Part shown: in pieces, positions 7,942-15,314 of the stretch
Layout of the letters: the number at the start of each line of letters is the position of its first letter
How positions within the stretch are numbered: position 1 is the first letter of the stretch
NCBI GenBank assembly: GCA_041618535.1
Contig: JBFKFP010000026.1
Span: 1-23,378, forward strand
Origin: SHLJ01 sp041618535
GTDB taxonomy: Bacteria > Bacteroidota > Bacteroidia > Flavobacteriales > Flavobacteriaceae
Direction of reading: 5' to 3'
Length of the DNA: 23,378 nt
Program-made: the position numbers and the translations under genes
Notes under the pieces: generated by a model
Databases searched by the model: none
The model's input: the letters and a program-made list of their open reading frames with translations, nothing else
Told to the model about the DNA's origin: nothing

Positions 7942-7972
7942 TTGGAGGTACTTTTATATTATGGTAAATTTG
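7942..7972 (+). promoter_or_regulatory. Promoter of the mlaEFD operon
   Basis: TTG at 7942-7944 is followed after 20 bases by TAAATTTG at 7965-7972, fitting the Bacteroidetes vegetative promoter (TTG-N17-23-TAnnTTTG). The expected transcription start is near 7978-7980, leaving a leader of about 20 bases before the TTG start codon of mlaE at 7998. Confidence 0.6.
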
Positions 7973-7997
7973 ATTAGGCTGAATTAATAGATTCGTT

Positions 7998-8771
7998 TTG
8001 AAATCAATCTTGCAATCGTTGAAGTTCTTCTTCGAGGAAATTGGGGAGATGTCCTTATTCGCCGGAAGGTTTTTTAAGGAAGTTTTTAAACGGCCTTTCG
8101 AGTTTCCCGAATTCCTCAGGCAATGCTACCTGATGGGTAACAAGTCCTTTTTACTTGTTGGCCTGACCGGGTTCATCATCGGATTGGTTCTCACCCTGCA
8201 AACCAGGCCAACCCTGGCTGAATTCGGTGCTGTTTCATGGATGCCATCAATGGTTGGAATTTCCATAGTCAGGGAAATTGGTCCGATGATCACAGCCCTT
8301 GTTTGCGCAGGTAAGATCGGTTCAGGTATCGGCGCTGAATTGGGTTCAATGCGAGTTACCGAACAGATCGATGCTATGGAAGTATCCGGAACCAATCCGT
8401 TCAAATTTCTGGTTGTGACAAGAATTTTGGCAGTTACATTGATGCTCCCGATACTGGTGATATTTGGTGATGCAATAGCCCTGTACGGTTCCTTCCTGGT
8501 TGAAAACCTAAAAGGAAATGTTTCCCTTCAGCTTTATTTCAACCAGGTGTTTGACGGATTGGAATTCGGTGATATCATTCCTGCCACCATTAAAACCTTT
8601 TTCTTTGGCTACGCCATCGGCCTGGTTGGTTGCTTCAAGGGGTATTACTGCAAAAAAGGAACAGCCGGAGTGGGAAAGGCTGCTAATTCTGCAGTGGTTT
8701 ATACATCCATTTTATTGTTTATTCTGGATTTTATCGCTGTCTTCGTTGCAGATATTTTTTATGAATTATGA
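7998..8771 (+). CDS. mlaE: MlaE-family ABC transporter permease
   Basis: Inner-membrane permease of an MCE-type lipid transporter that moves phospholipids between inner and outer membranes. The 257 residues show the MlaE/YrbE pattern: an amphipathic N-terminal segment, then about five membrane helices (near 50-70, 90-115, 145-170, 200-220, 230-255). The conserved core reads REIGPMITALVCAGKIGSG (92-110), followed by GSMRVTEQIDAMEV, the family's cytoplasmic coupling signature. The start is a TTG: an in-frame stop lies at 7980-7982 and no ATG occurs before residue 19. The promoter position and the N-terminal helix favour the TTG. The stop overlaps the ATPase start as ATGA (8768-8771), so the two are translationally coupled. 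Confidence 0.9.
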   Translation: MKSILQSLKFFFEEIGEMSLFAGRFFKEVFKRPFEFPEFLRQCYLMGNKSFLLVGLTGFIIGLVLTLQTRPTLAEFGAVSWMPSMVGISIVREIGPMITALVCAGKIGSGIGAELGSMRVTEQIDAMEVSGTNPFKFLVVTRILAVTLMLPILVIFGDAIALYGSFLVENLKGNVSLQLYFNQVFDGLEFGDIIPATIKTFFFGYAIGLVGCFKGYYCKKGTAGVGKAANSAVVYTSILLFILDFIAVFVADIFYEL

Positions 8772-9550
8772 ACAGTCCGAATCCATCATATAGCGAGCGA
8801 GCTGGTGAAAGAACCATCGATGTCATTATCAGGACAGAAAATCTAAAGAAGGGTTTTGGTGATAACAAGGTGCTACGCGGATTCAGCATGGAGCTATACA
8901 AGGGCGAAAGCCTGGTCATAATGGGAAAGTCCGGCTCGGGTAAATCGGTCTTGATCAAATGCATGGTTGGACTTATGAGGCCTGACAGCGGAAGTATCGA
9001 GATTATGGGGAAGGATATCCTCAGTTTAGGACGAGCAGAACTGGATGAACTCAGGGCGGACATCGGCTTTTTATTCCAGGGTAGCGCGCTTTACGATTCC
9101 ATGACTGTGCGAGAGAACCTGGAATTTCCTCTCAGAAGGCATATGGACCGCATCGATGGCGATGTTAATACGGAAGACCTGGTTATCGAGGCCCTTGGAA
9201 ATGTGGGACTTGCTCATACGGTCGATTTGATGCCATCCGAATTGTCTGGAGGGATGCAAAGAAGGGTTGCTTTGGCAAGGACATTGATCCTCCGGCCCAA
9301 GATCATCCTTTACGACGAACCGACCAGCGGTTTAGACCCCATCACAGCCAAGGAGATCATTATCCTGATGAAGGATATTCAAAAGAAATACGGAACCTCG
9401 TCAATTATCATCACCCATGATGTGGATTGTGCAAGAGTAATATCAGACAGGATGATCCTGCTGGTGGACGGTATTAACTACGAAGTTGGTAACTTTGAAG
9501 AACTGTCCTCCTCGGATGATCCCAAGATAAAGGCGTTTTTCAAACATTAA
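8768..9550 (+). CDS. mlaF: MlaF-family ABC transporter ATP-binding protein
   Basis: Cytoplasmic ATPase that powers the MlaE permease. The 260 residues carry a full nucleotide-binding domain: Walker A GKSGSGKS (53-60), Q-loop FLFQGS with Q104, ABC signature LSGGMQRR (159-166), Walker B IILYDEP (179-185) with catalytic E184, D-loop SGLD, and H-loop THD with H217. The domain proper begins near residue 20; the first 19 residues are a short polar extension. It follows MlaE by a 4-base ATGA overlap and precedes the MCE protein by 10 bases, so the order E-F-D matches the proteobacterial mla operon. Confidence 0.94.
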   Translation: MNSPNPSYSERAGERTIDVIIRTENLKKGFGDNKVLRGFSMELYKGESLVIMGKSGSGKSVLIKCMVGLMRPDSGSIEIMGKDILSLGRAELDELRADIGFLFQGSALYDSMTVRENLEFPLRRHMDRIDGDVNTEDLVIEALGNVGLAHTVDLMPSELSGGMQRRVALARTLILRPKIILYDEPTSGLDPITAKEIIILMKDIQKKYGTSSIIITHDVDCARVISDRMILLVDGINYEVGNFEELSSSDDPKIKAFFKH

Positions 9551-9560
9551 ACCTAAAGCT

Positions 9561-10556
9561 ATGGAACGATCTAGCGGACAAAATATCAGGCTTGGCATAT
9601 TTGTAATAATTGGAACCATATTGCTGATTGCTGCGGTTTACCTGATTGGTCAGCGACAGGAGATGTTCCGGAAAACTTATTTGATAGAGGCTTACTTTCA
9701 GAATATTAACGGATTGCAGAAGGGAAATAATGTCCGGTATTCAGGGATAGATGTTGGAACGGTTAATGAAATCGCCATGGTTAATGATACCGCCATACAG
9801 GTCGTGATGCGAATAGAAGAGAAAATAATAGGCTACCTAAAGACCAATGCCATAGCAACAATCGGATCTGACGGACTGGTGGGAAATATGATAGTTAATA
9901 TTATCCCGGGGAAAGGGGATGCCCCGCTTATAAAGGATGGGGATACAATTGCCACTTTCAGTAAGATTGGAGCCGATGACATTCTGTCTACCCTGGGTGC
10001 TTCAAGTGAGAATGCCGCCATTCTGACGTCGGATCTCCTGAAGATTACTGACGCTATGATAAACGGAGAGGGGACTCTGGCCTTATTGCTGAACGATACT
10101 ACTATGTCAGGGGATATCAAACAATCTGTAACGAATCTGAAGAATGCAAGCTATAGCGCCACGCGATCACTTGATGAATTGAAGACCATTATCTCCAACT
10201 TTAACGAGAACCAGAACAGTATGCTTGGTGTATTGCTTAATGATTCCTTATCCGGAGAAAAGCTGAAATCCTTTGCTGTTAACCTTGAGAAAAGCAGTTT
10301 GGAGATCGACAGCATGCTGACACGTATAAATTCCATTGTTGCAGATGTCGAAAAAGGAAAAGGAGCGTTCAACTACCTGGTTCATGATACCACTCTCGTT
10401 AATTCTCTTAAACAGACCATAGAAAATGTGAACGAAGGTACAGCACGGTTCAATGAAAATATGGAAGCATTAAAAAGTAATTTTCTATTCCGGAGATACT
10501 TTAAAAAGCTTGAAAAAGAGCAGAGTAAATCAGAAAATTCCGCTGAAAAGAACTGA
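9561..10556 (+). CDS. mlaD: MlaD-family MCE lipid-binding protein
   Basis: Substrate-binding subunit anchored in the inner membrane with its MCE domain in the periplasm, where MCE domains form a hexameric ring that receives lipid. A single membrane segment spans about residues 10-28. The MCE domain covers about 38-118, with the typical run NGLQKGNNVRYSGIDVGTV and ending ...NIIPGKGD. The remaining roughly 200 residues are a mostly helical tail with repeated LLNDT/LLNDS motifs, found in the longer MlaD proteins of this phylum compared with about 180 residues in E. coli. It ends the operon; no MlaC or MlaB gene follows here. No clear terminator was found downstream. Confidence 0.92.
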   Translation: MERSSGQNIRLGIFVIIGTILLIAAVYLIGQRQEMFRKTYLIEAYFQNINGLQKGNNVRYSGIDVGTVNEIAMVNDTAIQVVMRIEEKIIGYLKTNAIATIGSDGLVGNMIVNIIPGKGDAPLIKDGDTIATFSKIGADDILSTLGASSENAAILTSDLLKITDAMINGEGTLALLLNDTTMSGDIKQSVTNLKNASYSATRSLDELKTIISNFNENQNSMLGVLLNDSLSGEKLKSFAVNLEKSSLEIDSMLTRINSIVADVEKGKGAFNYLVHDTTLVNSLKQTIENVNEGTARFNENMEALKSNFLFRRYFKKLEKEQSKSENSAEKN

Positions 10557-10626
10557 GTAATTCAAAATAAAAAGAATTGGATGAGATAATACGTCCCACC
10601 TGATGTCAGTCTGCTTGAAGATTGCG

Positions 10627-10809
10627 TCACATCAGCCGGTATTTCGAAGTTACTATTAAAAATATGCCAACTCCTCCTACAAGAAGTCTGGCAACTAACG
10701 GGAAAGAAAATAAATATACAGAAACTCCTGCTCCCAGAGCCAGGATTAATCCGAGTAAGAATCGTAATGGCAACTTGCTGCCCGAACTTGATGATGGTTT
10801 ATCACTCAT
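10627..10809 (-). CDS. Small hydrophobic membrane protein, unknown function
   Basis: A 60-residue protein: polar serine-rich N-terminus (MSDKPSSSSGS), then two closely spaced hydrophobic stretches at about 14-34 and 36-54, ending with a short basic tail. This shape, with a positive residue before the first segment, is that of a genuine small membrane protein. It starts 45 bases after the metallophosphoesterase stop on the same strand, with a TAGATTTG box (complement of 10815-10822) just before the ATG. A plus-strand frame overlaps it (10622-10960) but encodes a protein with no recognisable character. I do not recognise a family. The gene is plausible but not proven. Confidence 0.55.
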   Translation of the reverse strand: MSDKPSSSSGSKLPLRFLLGLILALGAGVSVYLFSFPLVARLLVGGVGIFLIVTSKYRLM

Positions 10810-10854
10810 GTTATCAAATCTATACCAGGATTCTCTGCCTTCCTATGATTTAAG

Positions 10855-12087
10855 TCATACGCCTTTACCGGAACTGCTTCTGATATCTATCTGGGTGATC
10901 TCCGGTCTCATCCCCAATCTGCCGGGAAAACCAAGCCATCCCATTCCCCTGCTAACGTAGAGGTATTGTCCGTCGTCCTCATAAAGGCCTCCCCAATGCT
11001 CATACTTATACTTGATGGGGCTCCAGTTAAAGCTTTTAAACTGGATTCCGGCCTGCATGCCATGGGTGTGACCCGACAAGGTAAGATCGATGTCTGTGCT
11101 TTTTCGAACTTCATATGTCCAATGTGATGGATCATGGGAGAGGAGGATTTTAAACGGAGCCTGGCTGGAATTTTTCATCGATTTTCGCAGGTCACCATAC
11201 TGTTTAAAGGGAGGATCACCCCAATTCTCTACACCGATAAGTGCAACTGAAAAGCCTTTTTTTTCAATGATCTCCGATTCGTTCAGCAATAATTTAAAAC
11301 CGATGTTCCCGAAGAATGCCTTTATATCTTCGGCATTCTTTTTTTTATCTTCTTCGGAATCCCATCTGCTGTAATCTCCATAGTCATGATTTCCGAGTAC
11401 AGCGTATTTTCCGATTTCCGCCTTAAGCTTATTCAATTTTTTATCCCATCCTTTGAGCTCCCAGGCAAAATTATTAACGATGTCTCCGGTAAAAAGTATA
11501 AGATCCGGTTTGCAGTTATTGATAATGTTTATGGCCGGATCAAGTACCTTGTACCTGTAATTAAAACTCCCCAGATGAAGATCTGAGATATGCACGATTC
11601 TCAGGCCTTCGAATCGGGATGAAATTTTATCACTCTCAATCTTAATATGGTACAATTTGAAGCGATAGGCCGCTTTAAATATACCATATACGATCACGAA
11701 AAAAGGTAACACGCCTGAAAGGAGACCGACCAGGGGTACGACGAGGATAGAGTCTTCCTCTGCAAAAACAAAATTTGTGAAATAAAGAAAGCTTATTATA
11801 ACAACAAATATCAATTTGGGTATAAAAGAGGATATGGCCAGCCCATAAAATCTAGAGATCAGCCAATGCTTCCTCTTAGGGTTGATATCGTCCAGCTTTA
11901 CCTTCAGAATGATGATAGCGCTTATCAATAAAAAAGAGAAGATCCAAAACGCGATTTCGATAGCTATTACCAGCGAAGGTGAATCGAGTAGCGTGGTTAT
12001 TGACTTTAGCCAGTAAAATGCCATAATATCGATAAGCAGGATCGCAGAGCAGAGCAGAAGAATGGTAAAAAGAGAAAAGGTGCGCAT
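10855..12087 (-). CDS. Membrane-anchored metallophosphoesterase (YkuE/YaeI-like)
   Basis: Calcineurin-type phosphoesterase fused to an N-terminal membrane domain. From the ATG at 12087 (410 residues), four hydrophobic segments cover about 5-30, 40-64, 82-105 and 114-136. The catalytic domain then has the full dinuclear metal set: DLH (169-171), GD (201-202), GNHD (232-235), H318 in LLSHDP and GHTHG (339-343). Homologues such as YaeI/YkuE hydrolyse phosphoester bonds at the envelope; the substrate here is unknown, though the coupled lipid gene suggests a phospholipid or isoprenoid phosphate. A longer frame begins at a TTG (12135) but would overlap the upstream gene by 49 bases, whereas the ATG forms a TAATG stop-start overlap with it, so ATG is chosen. 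Confidence 0.9.
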   Translation of the reverse strand: MRTFSLFTILLLCSAILLIDIMAFYWLKSITTLLDSPSLVIAIEIAFWIFSFLLISAIIILKVKLDDINPKRKHWLISRFYGLAISSFIPKLIFVVIISFLYFTNFVFAEEDSILVVPLVGLLSGVLPFFVIVYGIFKAAYRFKLYHIKIESDKISSRFEGLRIVHISDLHLGSFNYRYKVLDPAINIINNCKPDLILFTGDIVNNFAWELKGWDKKLNKLKAEIGKYAVLGNHDYGDYSRWDSEEDKKKNAEDIKAFFGNIGFKLLLNESEIIEKKGFSVALIGVENWGDPPFKQYGDLRKSMKNSSQAPFKILLSHDPSHWTYEVRKSTDIDLTLSGHTHGMQAGIQFKSFNWSPIKYKYEHWGGLYEDDGQYLYVSRGMGWLGFPGRLGMRPEITQIDIRSSSGKGV

Positions 12088-12683
12088 TACTTCTTTCGGG
12101 TTTTTTCTCGCTGATGTTTTTTCCTCAATGCCCAATAAATTCCTTTTACATCAGATGCCCAGTTCCGATGCATGAAGATCAATGTGATCTCTTCAATCGT
12201 CTCAAGCAGGCCCACCACTATCATCACGTAGAAAAGGGCGTATTCCGGTTGGAAAAACAAGGAATACAGGATAAAAATGCTTTGAATCACTGCCGATATC
12301 TTGGCAAGGTAGGTATGGAAGGCAGATGCTTTACCATACTTCATATAGGCCAATATCATCTGAATGATGTAAGGGATGAAAACCACAAGGATCAACACCA
12401 GGTTCTTCAGTATGAATGCTTTTTCAAAATAAAACAACCCAAGCACGCCAACTGCGAATGTGACCTGATCCCCGAAAGAATCGAGCTGTGAACCTCTCGG
12501 ACTCGAAATCTGCAGTTTTCTGGCCAGGAAACCATCAAGCGCATCGGTAGAATAGCTTAACAATAACAACCAGGCAAAAATCATACGGTGATCGAGCCAG
12601 ATCAGTAAAAGCAAAAACGGAGCTATGGCTACCCGGAAGAATGATAACCAATCTGCGATATTGTAATTTTTAAATGTCAGCAT
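12087..12683 (-). CDS. CDP-alcohol phosphatidyltransferase family protein
   Basis: Integral membrane enzyme that transfers a phosphatidyl group from CDP-diacylglycerol (or related CDP-alcohol) to an alcohol in phospholipid synthesis. The 198-residue chain has about five to six membrane helices and an intact family motif D-x2-DG-x2-AR-x8-G-x3-D-x3-D: D47, D50, G51, A54, R55, G64, D68 and D72. All metal-binding aspartates are present, so it is likely active. The motif does not tell PgsA, PssA or cardiolipin-synthase-like members apart; the length is near that of PgsA, but the downstream phosphoesterase hints at a two-step phosphatidyl-alcohol phosphate pathway (inference). Its stop overlaps the phosphoesterase ATG by one base, so the two are translationally coupled. 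Confidence 0.88.
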   Translation of the reverse strand: MLTFKNYNIADWLSFFRVAIAPFLLLLIWLDHRMIFAWLLLLSYSTDALDGFLARKLQISSPRGSQLDSFGDQVTFAVGVLGLFYFEKAFILKNLVLILVVFIPYIIQMILAYMKYGKASAFHTYLAKISAVIQSIFILYSLFFQPEYALFYVMIVVGLLETIEEITLIFMHRNWASDVKGIYWALRKKHQREKTRKK

Positions 12684-12696
12684 ATATTAATGCCGC

Positions 12697-13305
12697 CTAT
12701 TCAATTTTCCTGATGGTCCAGGATTTGTCGTCGTTATATCTCGCTATAAGATGATTAGATAAAACCCTGGCTGTAATCTTGGGCGGACGACGAATATACT
12801 CCCTGTGCAGGGTGATATGTATCGGTTTGTCCATAAGATAATGAACCACCTCTCCACCCGAATTAATGATCACTTCAAAATAATCATAGGAAACTAAAGG
12901 TTTTTCCAGGAGGTCATTATTACCAACCCGTCGCTTGATCAGTTCAAGAGCAATGGCCCATCCATCATTAAAATCAGTGGCATTTAAAAATCTCGCCGGA
13001 ACGGCAACATCACCGTTTTTATCGATATACCCGAAATACGATATACCATCTCTTTTTTCAGTGAACAAACAGCGCCCGCTGTTGAATACGGGATACGTCT
13101 TATCGACTTGGCCGTTAACCACGAGGTCATTTCTGAAATCCACAACCAACGTGCCGGTATCATCGATAAATCCCCACTTATTATCTTTTTTTACCGCGGC
13201 TAAACCGTCATAAAATGGTGAAATGTAATCAACATTTTCTATATCCTGTCCGGATACCAGGAAAACCATCAATAATGCCAAAAAGGTGACTCCAAATTTT
13301 TTCAT
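12697..13305 (-). CDS. Secreted WG-repeat protein
   Basis: Exported protein of unknown role. The chosen ATG (13305) gives 202 residues beginning with a clear signal peptide (MKKFG, hydrophobic core, SGQ cleavage region near 20). A longer frame reaches 13365 but only adds 20 residues in front of that signal. At least two WG (KWG) repeats are visible: FYDGLAAVKKDNKWGFIDDTG and a degenerate second copy near the SYFGYIDKNGDVAVPARF segment. These repeats form beta-strands found in many Bacteroidetes surface and periplasmic proteins. It is upstream of the CDP-alcohol phosphatidyltransferase by 13 bases and may be cotranscribed. A TACATTTG box (complement of 13329-13336) lies about 24 bases upstream. 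Confidence 0.8.
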   Translation of the reverse strand: MKKFGVTFLALLMVFLVSGQDIENVDYISPFYDGLAAVKKDNKWGFIDDTGTLVVDFRNDLVVNGQVDKTYPVFNSGRCLFTEKRDGISYFGYIDKNGDVAVPARFLNATDFNDGWAIALELIKRRVGNNDLLEKPLVSYDYFEVIINSGGEVVHYLMDKPIHITLHREYIRRPPKITARVLSNHLIARYNDDKSWTIRKIE

Positions 13306-13328
13306 AACTAACTTGAATTGAGATGGTC

Positions 13329-13336
13329 CAAATGTA
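13329..13336 (-). promoter_or_regulatory. Probable -7 element for the WG-repeat gene
   Basis: The minus strand reads TACATTTG, matching TAnnTTTG, 24 bases before the ATG at 13305. No TTG occurs 17-23 bases further upstream, so the promoter is only half supported. Confidence 0.35.
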
Positions 13337-13490
13337 TTGAAATGAAGTATAAAATAATATGACATTCATCATATCATTAGGATTTACTGAAATATCAATT
13401 TTTAATTTATATCTGAAATATGATTTCAAATATGAACTAAAAATATCTTTAAGACTGATACATATCATTTTTTTTATCCATTTAGATACT

Positions 13491-13498
13491 TAAGTTTG
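13491..13498 (+). promoter_or_regulatory. Probable -7 element for the flavin reductase cassette
   Basis: TAAGTTTG matches TAnnTTTG and lies 20 bases before the ATG at 13518; transcription would start near 13505. A -33 TTG is missing. Upstream, the 212-base divergent gap is very A/T-rich and holds a GAAAT-ATG-ATTTC palindrome (13415-13427), possibly an operator for either flanking gene. Confidence 0.35.
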
Positions 13499-13517
13499 AT
13501 TATAAGGGAACAATTGA

Positions 13518-14135
13518 ATGAAAAATGCTAAAAAGAAAATAAAAACGTTAATTAAACTGGACATTGAGTATCCAATTTGGGATCATGTCTTTACTATTGC
13601 ACCTTTGGTTATAATAGGGAGCAAAGAAGGCGATGACTATGATCTTGCCCCAAAGCATATGGCAACACCTCTTGGATTTAAGAATTATTTTGGCTTTGTC
13701 TGTACCCCATCTCATTCAACTTATCATAACATAGTTAAAACCGGTGAATTTACGGTAAGCTTTCCTAAACCTGATCAGGTTTTAATCTCGGCCCTTGCTG
13801 CCTCCCCGAGGTGTCAGGACCTGTCAAAAAATGATCAGGTAATAAGGGCCTTACCCACTTTTAAAGCGTCTGCCGTCGATGGGCTGTTTGTTTCTGGTTG
13901 TTATTTGTATCTCGAGTGTAAGTGTTTTAAGGTGGTTGATGGTTTTGATGAGAATGTGCTTGTTTGTGGCAGGATCATAAAGGCCATGGCTGATAGTGAT
14001 TATGTTAAAACCTCAGATATGTCAAGCCAGGATCAGATATATTCCCACCCTATGCTGGCATACCTGGCACATGGCCGTTATGCCCGCATTAGTGAAAGCT
14101 TTGTTTTCCCTTTTCCAAAAGATTTTAAACGTTGA
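13518..14135 (+). CDS. Flavin reductase-like FMN-binding split-barrel protein
   Basis: Predicted FMN-binding protein of the flavin reductase family, 205 residues. The split-barrel core is visible: VFTIAPLVIIGSKEG near 25-40, the flavin-phosphate region KHMATPLGFKNYFGFVC (46-62), then SHSTYHNIVKTGEFTVSFP, which matches the usual T-x-x-NI-x-x-x-x-EF-x-x-N-x motif, and a final HGRYARI. Members either reduce free FMN with NAD(P)H or act as FMN-dependent oxidoreductases; a partner monooxygenase is not encoded nearby. It starts a three-gene plus-strand cassette, its TGA overlapping the next gene's TTG start by four bases (or lying 32 bases before an alternative ATG). Substrate unknown. Confidence 0.85.
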   Translation: MKNAKKKIKTLIKLDIEYPIWDHVFTIAPLVIIGSKEGDDYDLAPKHMATPLGFKNYFGFVCTPSHSTYHNIVKTGEFTVSFPKPDQVLISALAASPRCQDLSKNDQVIRALPTFKASAVDGLFVSGCYLYLECKCFKVVDGFDENVLVCGRIIKAMADSDYVKTSDMSSQDQIYSHPMLAYLAHGRYARISESFVFPFPKDFKR

Positions 14136-15304
14136 ATGATTCCAGAGCACATATCGCCAACGAGATTATGAAATACCTTCAGTCAAGAAGGCGCGATATG
14201 ATAGAGTTTTTAATGGAAATCGTAAGAATTGAAACCCCTTCACGAGACAAATTTGTACAAGATGAGATCCTTGCTTATCTGGATTCGGCCTTAAGGGATC
14301 TTGGGCACTACAGGATCAGGGTAAAAGGAAATAAAACGGGCGGTTACCTGTACAGCAGGCCTGCTAAAAGGTCGGAAAACTCAAATTTTCAGCTTTTGAT
14401 AGGACACTGCGACACGGTTTGGTCAAAAAATACTCTGGAAAAAATGCCGATAATCAATTCCAAGGGGAAATTTACCGGCCCGGGGATTTATGATATGAAA
14501 GCAGGATTAACTCAGATCATTTTTGCGCTGAGAGCCATTAAGGACCTTTCAATCGATCTCAGAATTACTCCATTGGTCCTGATCAATTCTGATGAAGAGA
14601 TCGGGAGTCTCGAATCTACACATGCCATTTGCCGGCTTTCAAGGATCTCACGCAGGGCATTTGTTTTGGAACCACCATTGGGTTTGGAAGGAAAGTTGAA
14701 AACAGCAAGAAAAGGTGTCGGGCGGTTCACTATCTCTGTAAAAGGCCGGGCCGCTCACGCTGGCCTTGATCCGCAGAAAGGAATCAATGCGATTGTGGAG
14801 CTGTCTCACCAGGTTCAGAAACTATATGCGATGAATGACTTTGAAAAAGGTATCACTGTTAATGTTGGTATGATTGAAGGTGGCTATTCTGCAAATGTGG
14901 TCGCACCAGAAGCCCGGGCAGTAATCGATGTACGTGTAAATAATATGATTGATGGTGAAACCATTAGCGATAAAATATATGAGCTCAGGCCTCATTTAGA
15001 AGATGTTGAATTGAAGGTTTCAGGGGGAATGGGAAGAATGCCAATGGAAAGAAACCGAAGAAATCAAGCTCTCTGGCATCAAGCCCGAACTAATGGCCTT
15101 TATCTGGGAGTGGAGCTCGAGCAGGCCTCTGCTGGAGGTGGCTCAGATGGAAATACTACAAGCTTGTTTACGGCAACGCTTGACGGATTGGGTACAGCTG
15201 GTGACGGGGCCCATGCAGACCATGAGTTTATATTTACCGACTCCCTAATTGAGCGGACGGCTTTGTTAGCATTGCTTCTTTTAGATGATGTCCTTGAATC
15301 CTGA
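14132..15304 (+). CDS. M20-family metallopeptidase (CPG2/ArgE/DapE-like)
   Basis: Di-zinc amidohydrolase acting on N-acyl amino acids or small peptides. Of 390 residues, metal and catalytic positions are intact: H92 and D94 in GHCDT, bridging D121 in YDMKAG, catalytic base E155 and ligand E156 in SDEEIGS, E181 in LEPPLG, and H361 in HADHEF near the C-terminus. The dimerisation domain lies between about 190 and 300 with HAGLDPQKGINAI. The E181 glutamate and GGGSDGN segment are nearest the glutamate carboxypeptidase/CPG2 branch. The start is uncertain: TTG 14132 overlaps the previous stop (TTGA), while the first in-frame ATG is 14168 (378 residues). Both keep the whole domain. Cotranscribed with the flanking genes. 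Confidence 0.9.
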   Translation: MNDSRAHIANEIMKYLQSRRRDMIEFLMEIVRIETPSRDKFVQDEILAYLDSALRDLGHYRIRVKGNKTGGYLYSRPAKRSENSNFQLLIGHCDTVWSKNTLEKMPIINSKGKFTGPGIYDMKAGLTQIIFALRAIKDLSIDLRITPLVLINSDEEIGSLESTHAICRLSRISRRAFVLEPPLGLEGKLKTARKGVGRFTISVKGRAAHAGLDPQKGINAIVELSHQVQKLYAMNDFEKGITVNVGMIEGGYSANVVAPEARAVIDVRVNNMIDGETISDKIYELRPHLEDVELKVSGGMGRMPMERNRRNQALWHQARTNGLYLGVELEQASAGGGSDGNTTSLFTATLDGLGTAGDGAHADHEFIFTDSLIERTALLALLLLDDVLES

Positions 15305-15314
15305 ACTTATTACG

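Noticed and set aside
10600..10635. CTGATGT / ACATCAG inverted repeat after mlaD as a terminator
   Set aside because: It has only 7 bp with a 22-base loop and no T-run; it also overlaps the end of the small membrane protein gene.
10622..10960. Plus-strand 112-codon open frame after mlaD
   Set aside because: It overlaps the metallophosphoesterase C-terminus and the small membrane protein; the product is rich in P, S and L without a domain, as expected of a shadow frame.
12114..12491. Plus-strand 125-codon open frame
   Set aside because: It is antisense to the CDP-alcohol phosphatidyltransferase, whose full catalytic motif is intact; no promoter or family match.
13370..13469. Repeated CATATCATT words in the divergent gap
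   Set aside because: Two 9-base copies about 90 bases apart in very A/T-rich DNA are expected by chance; no array or regular spacing.
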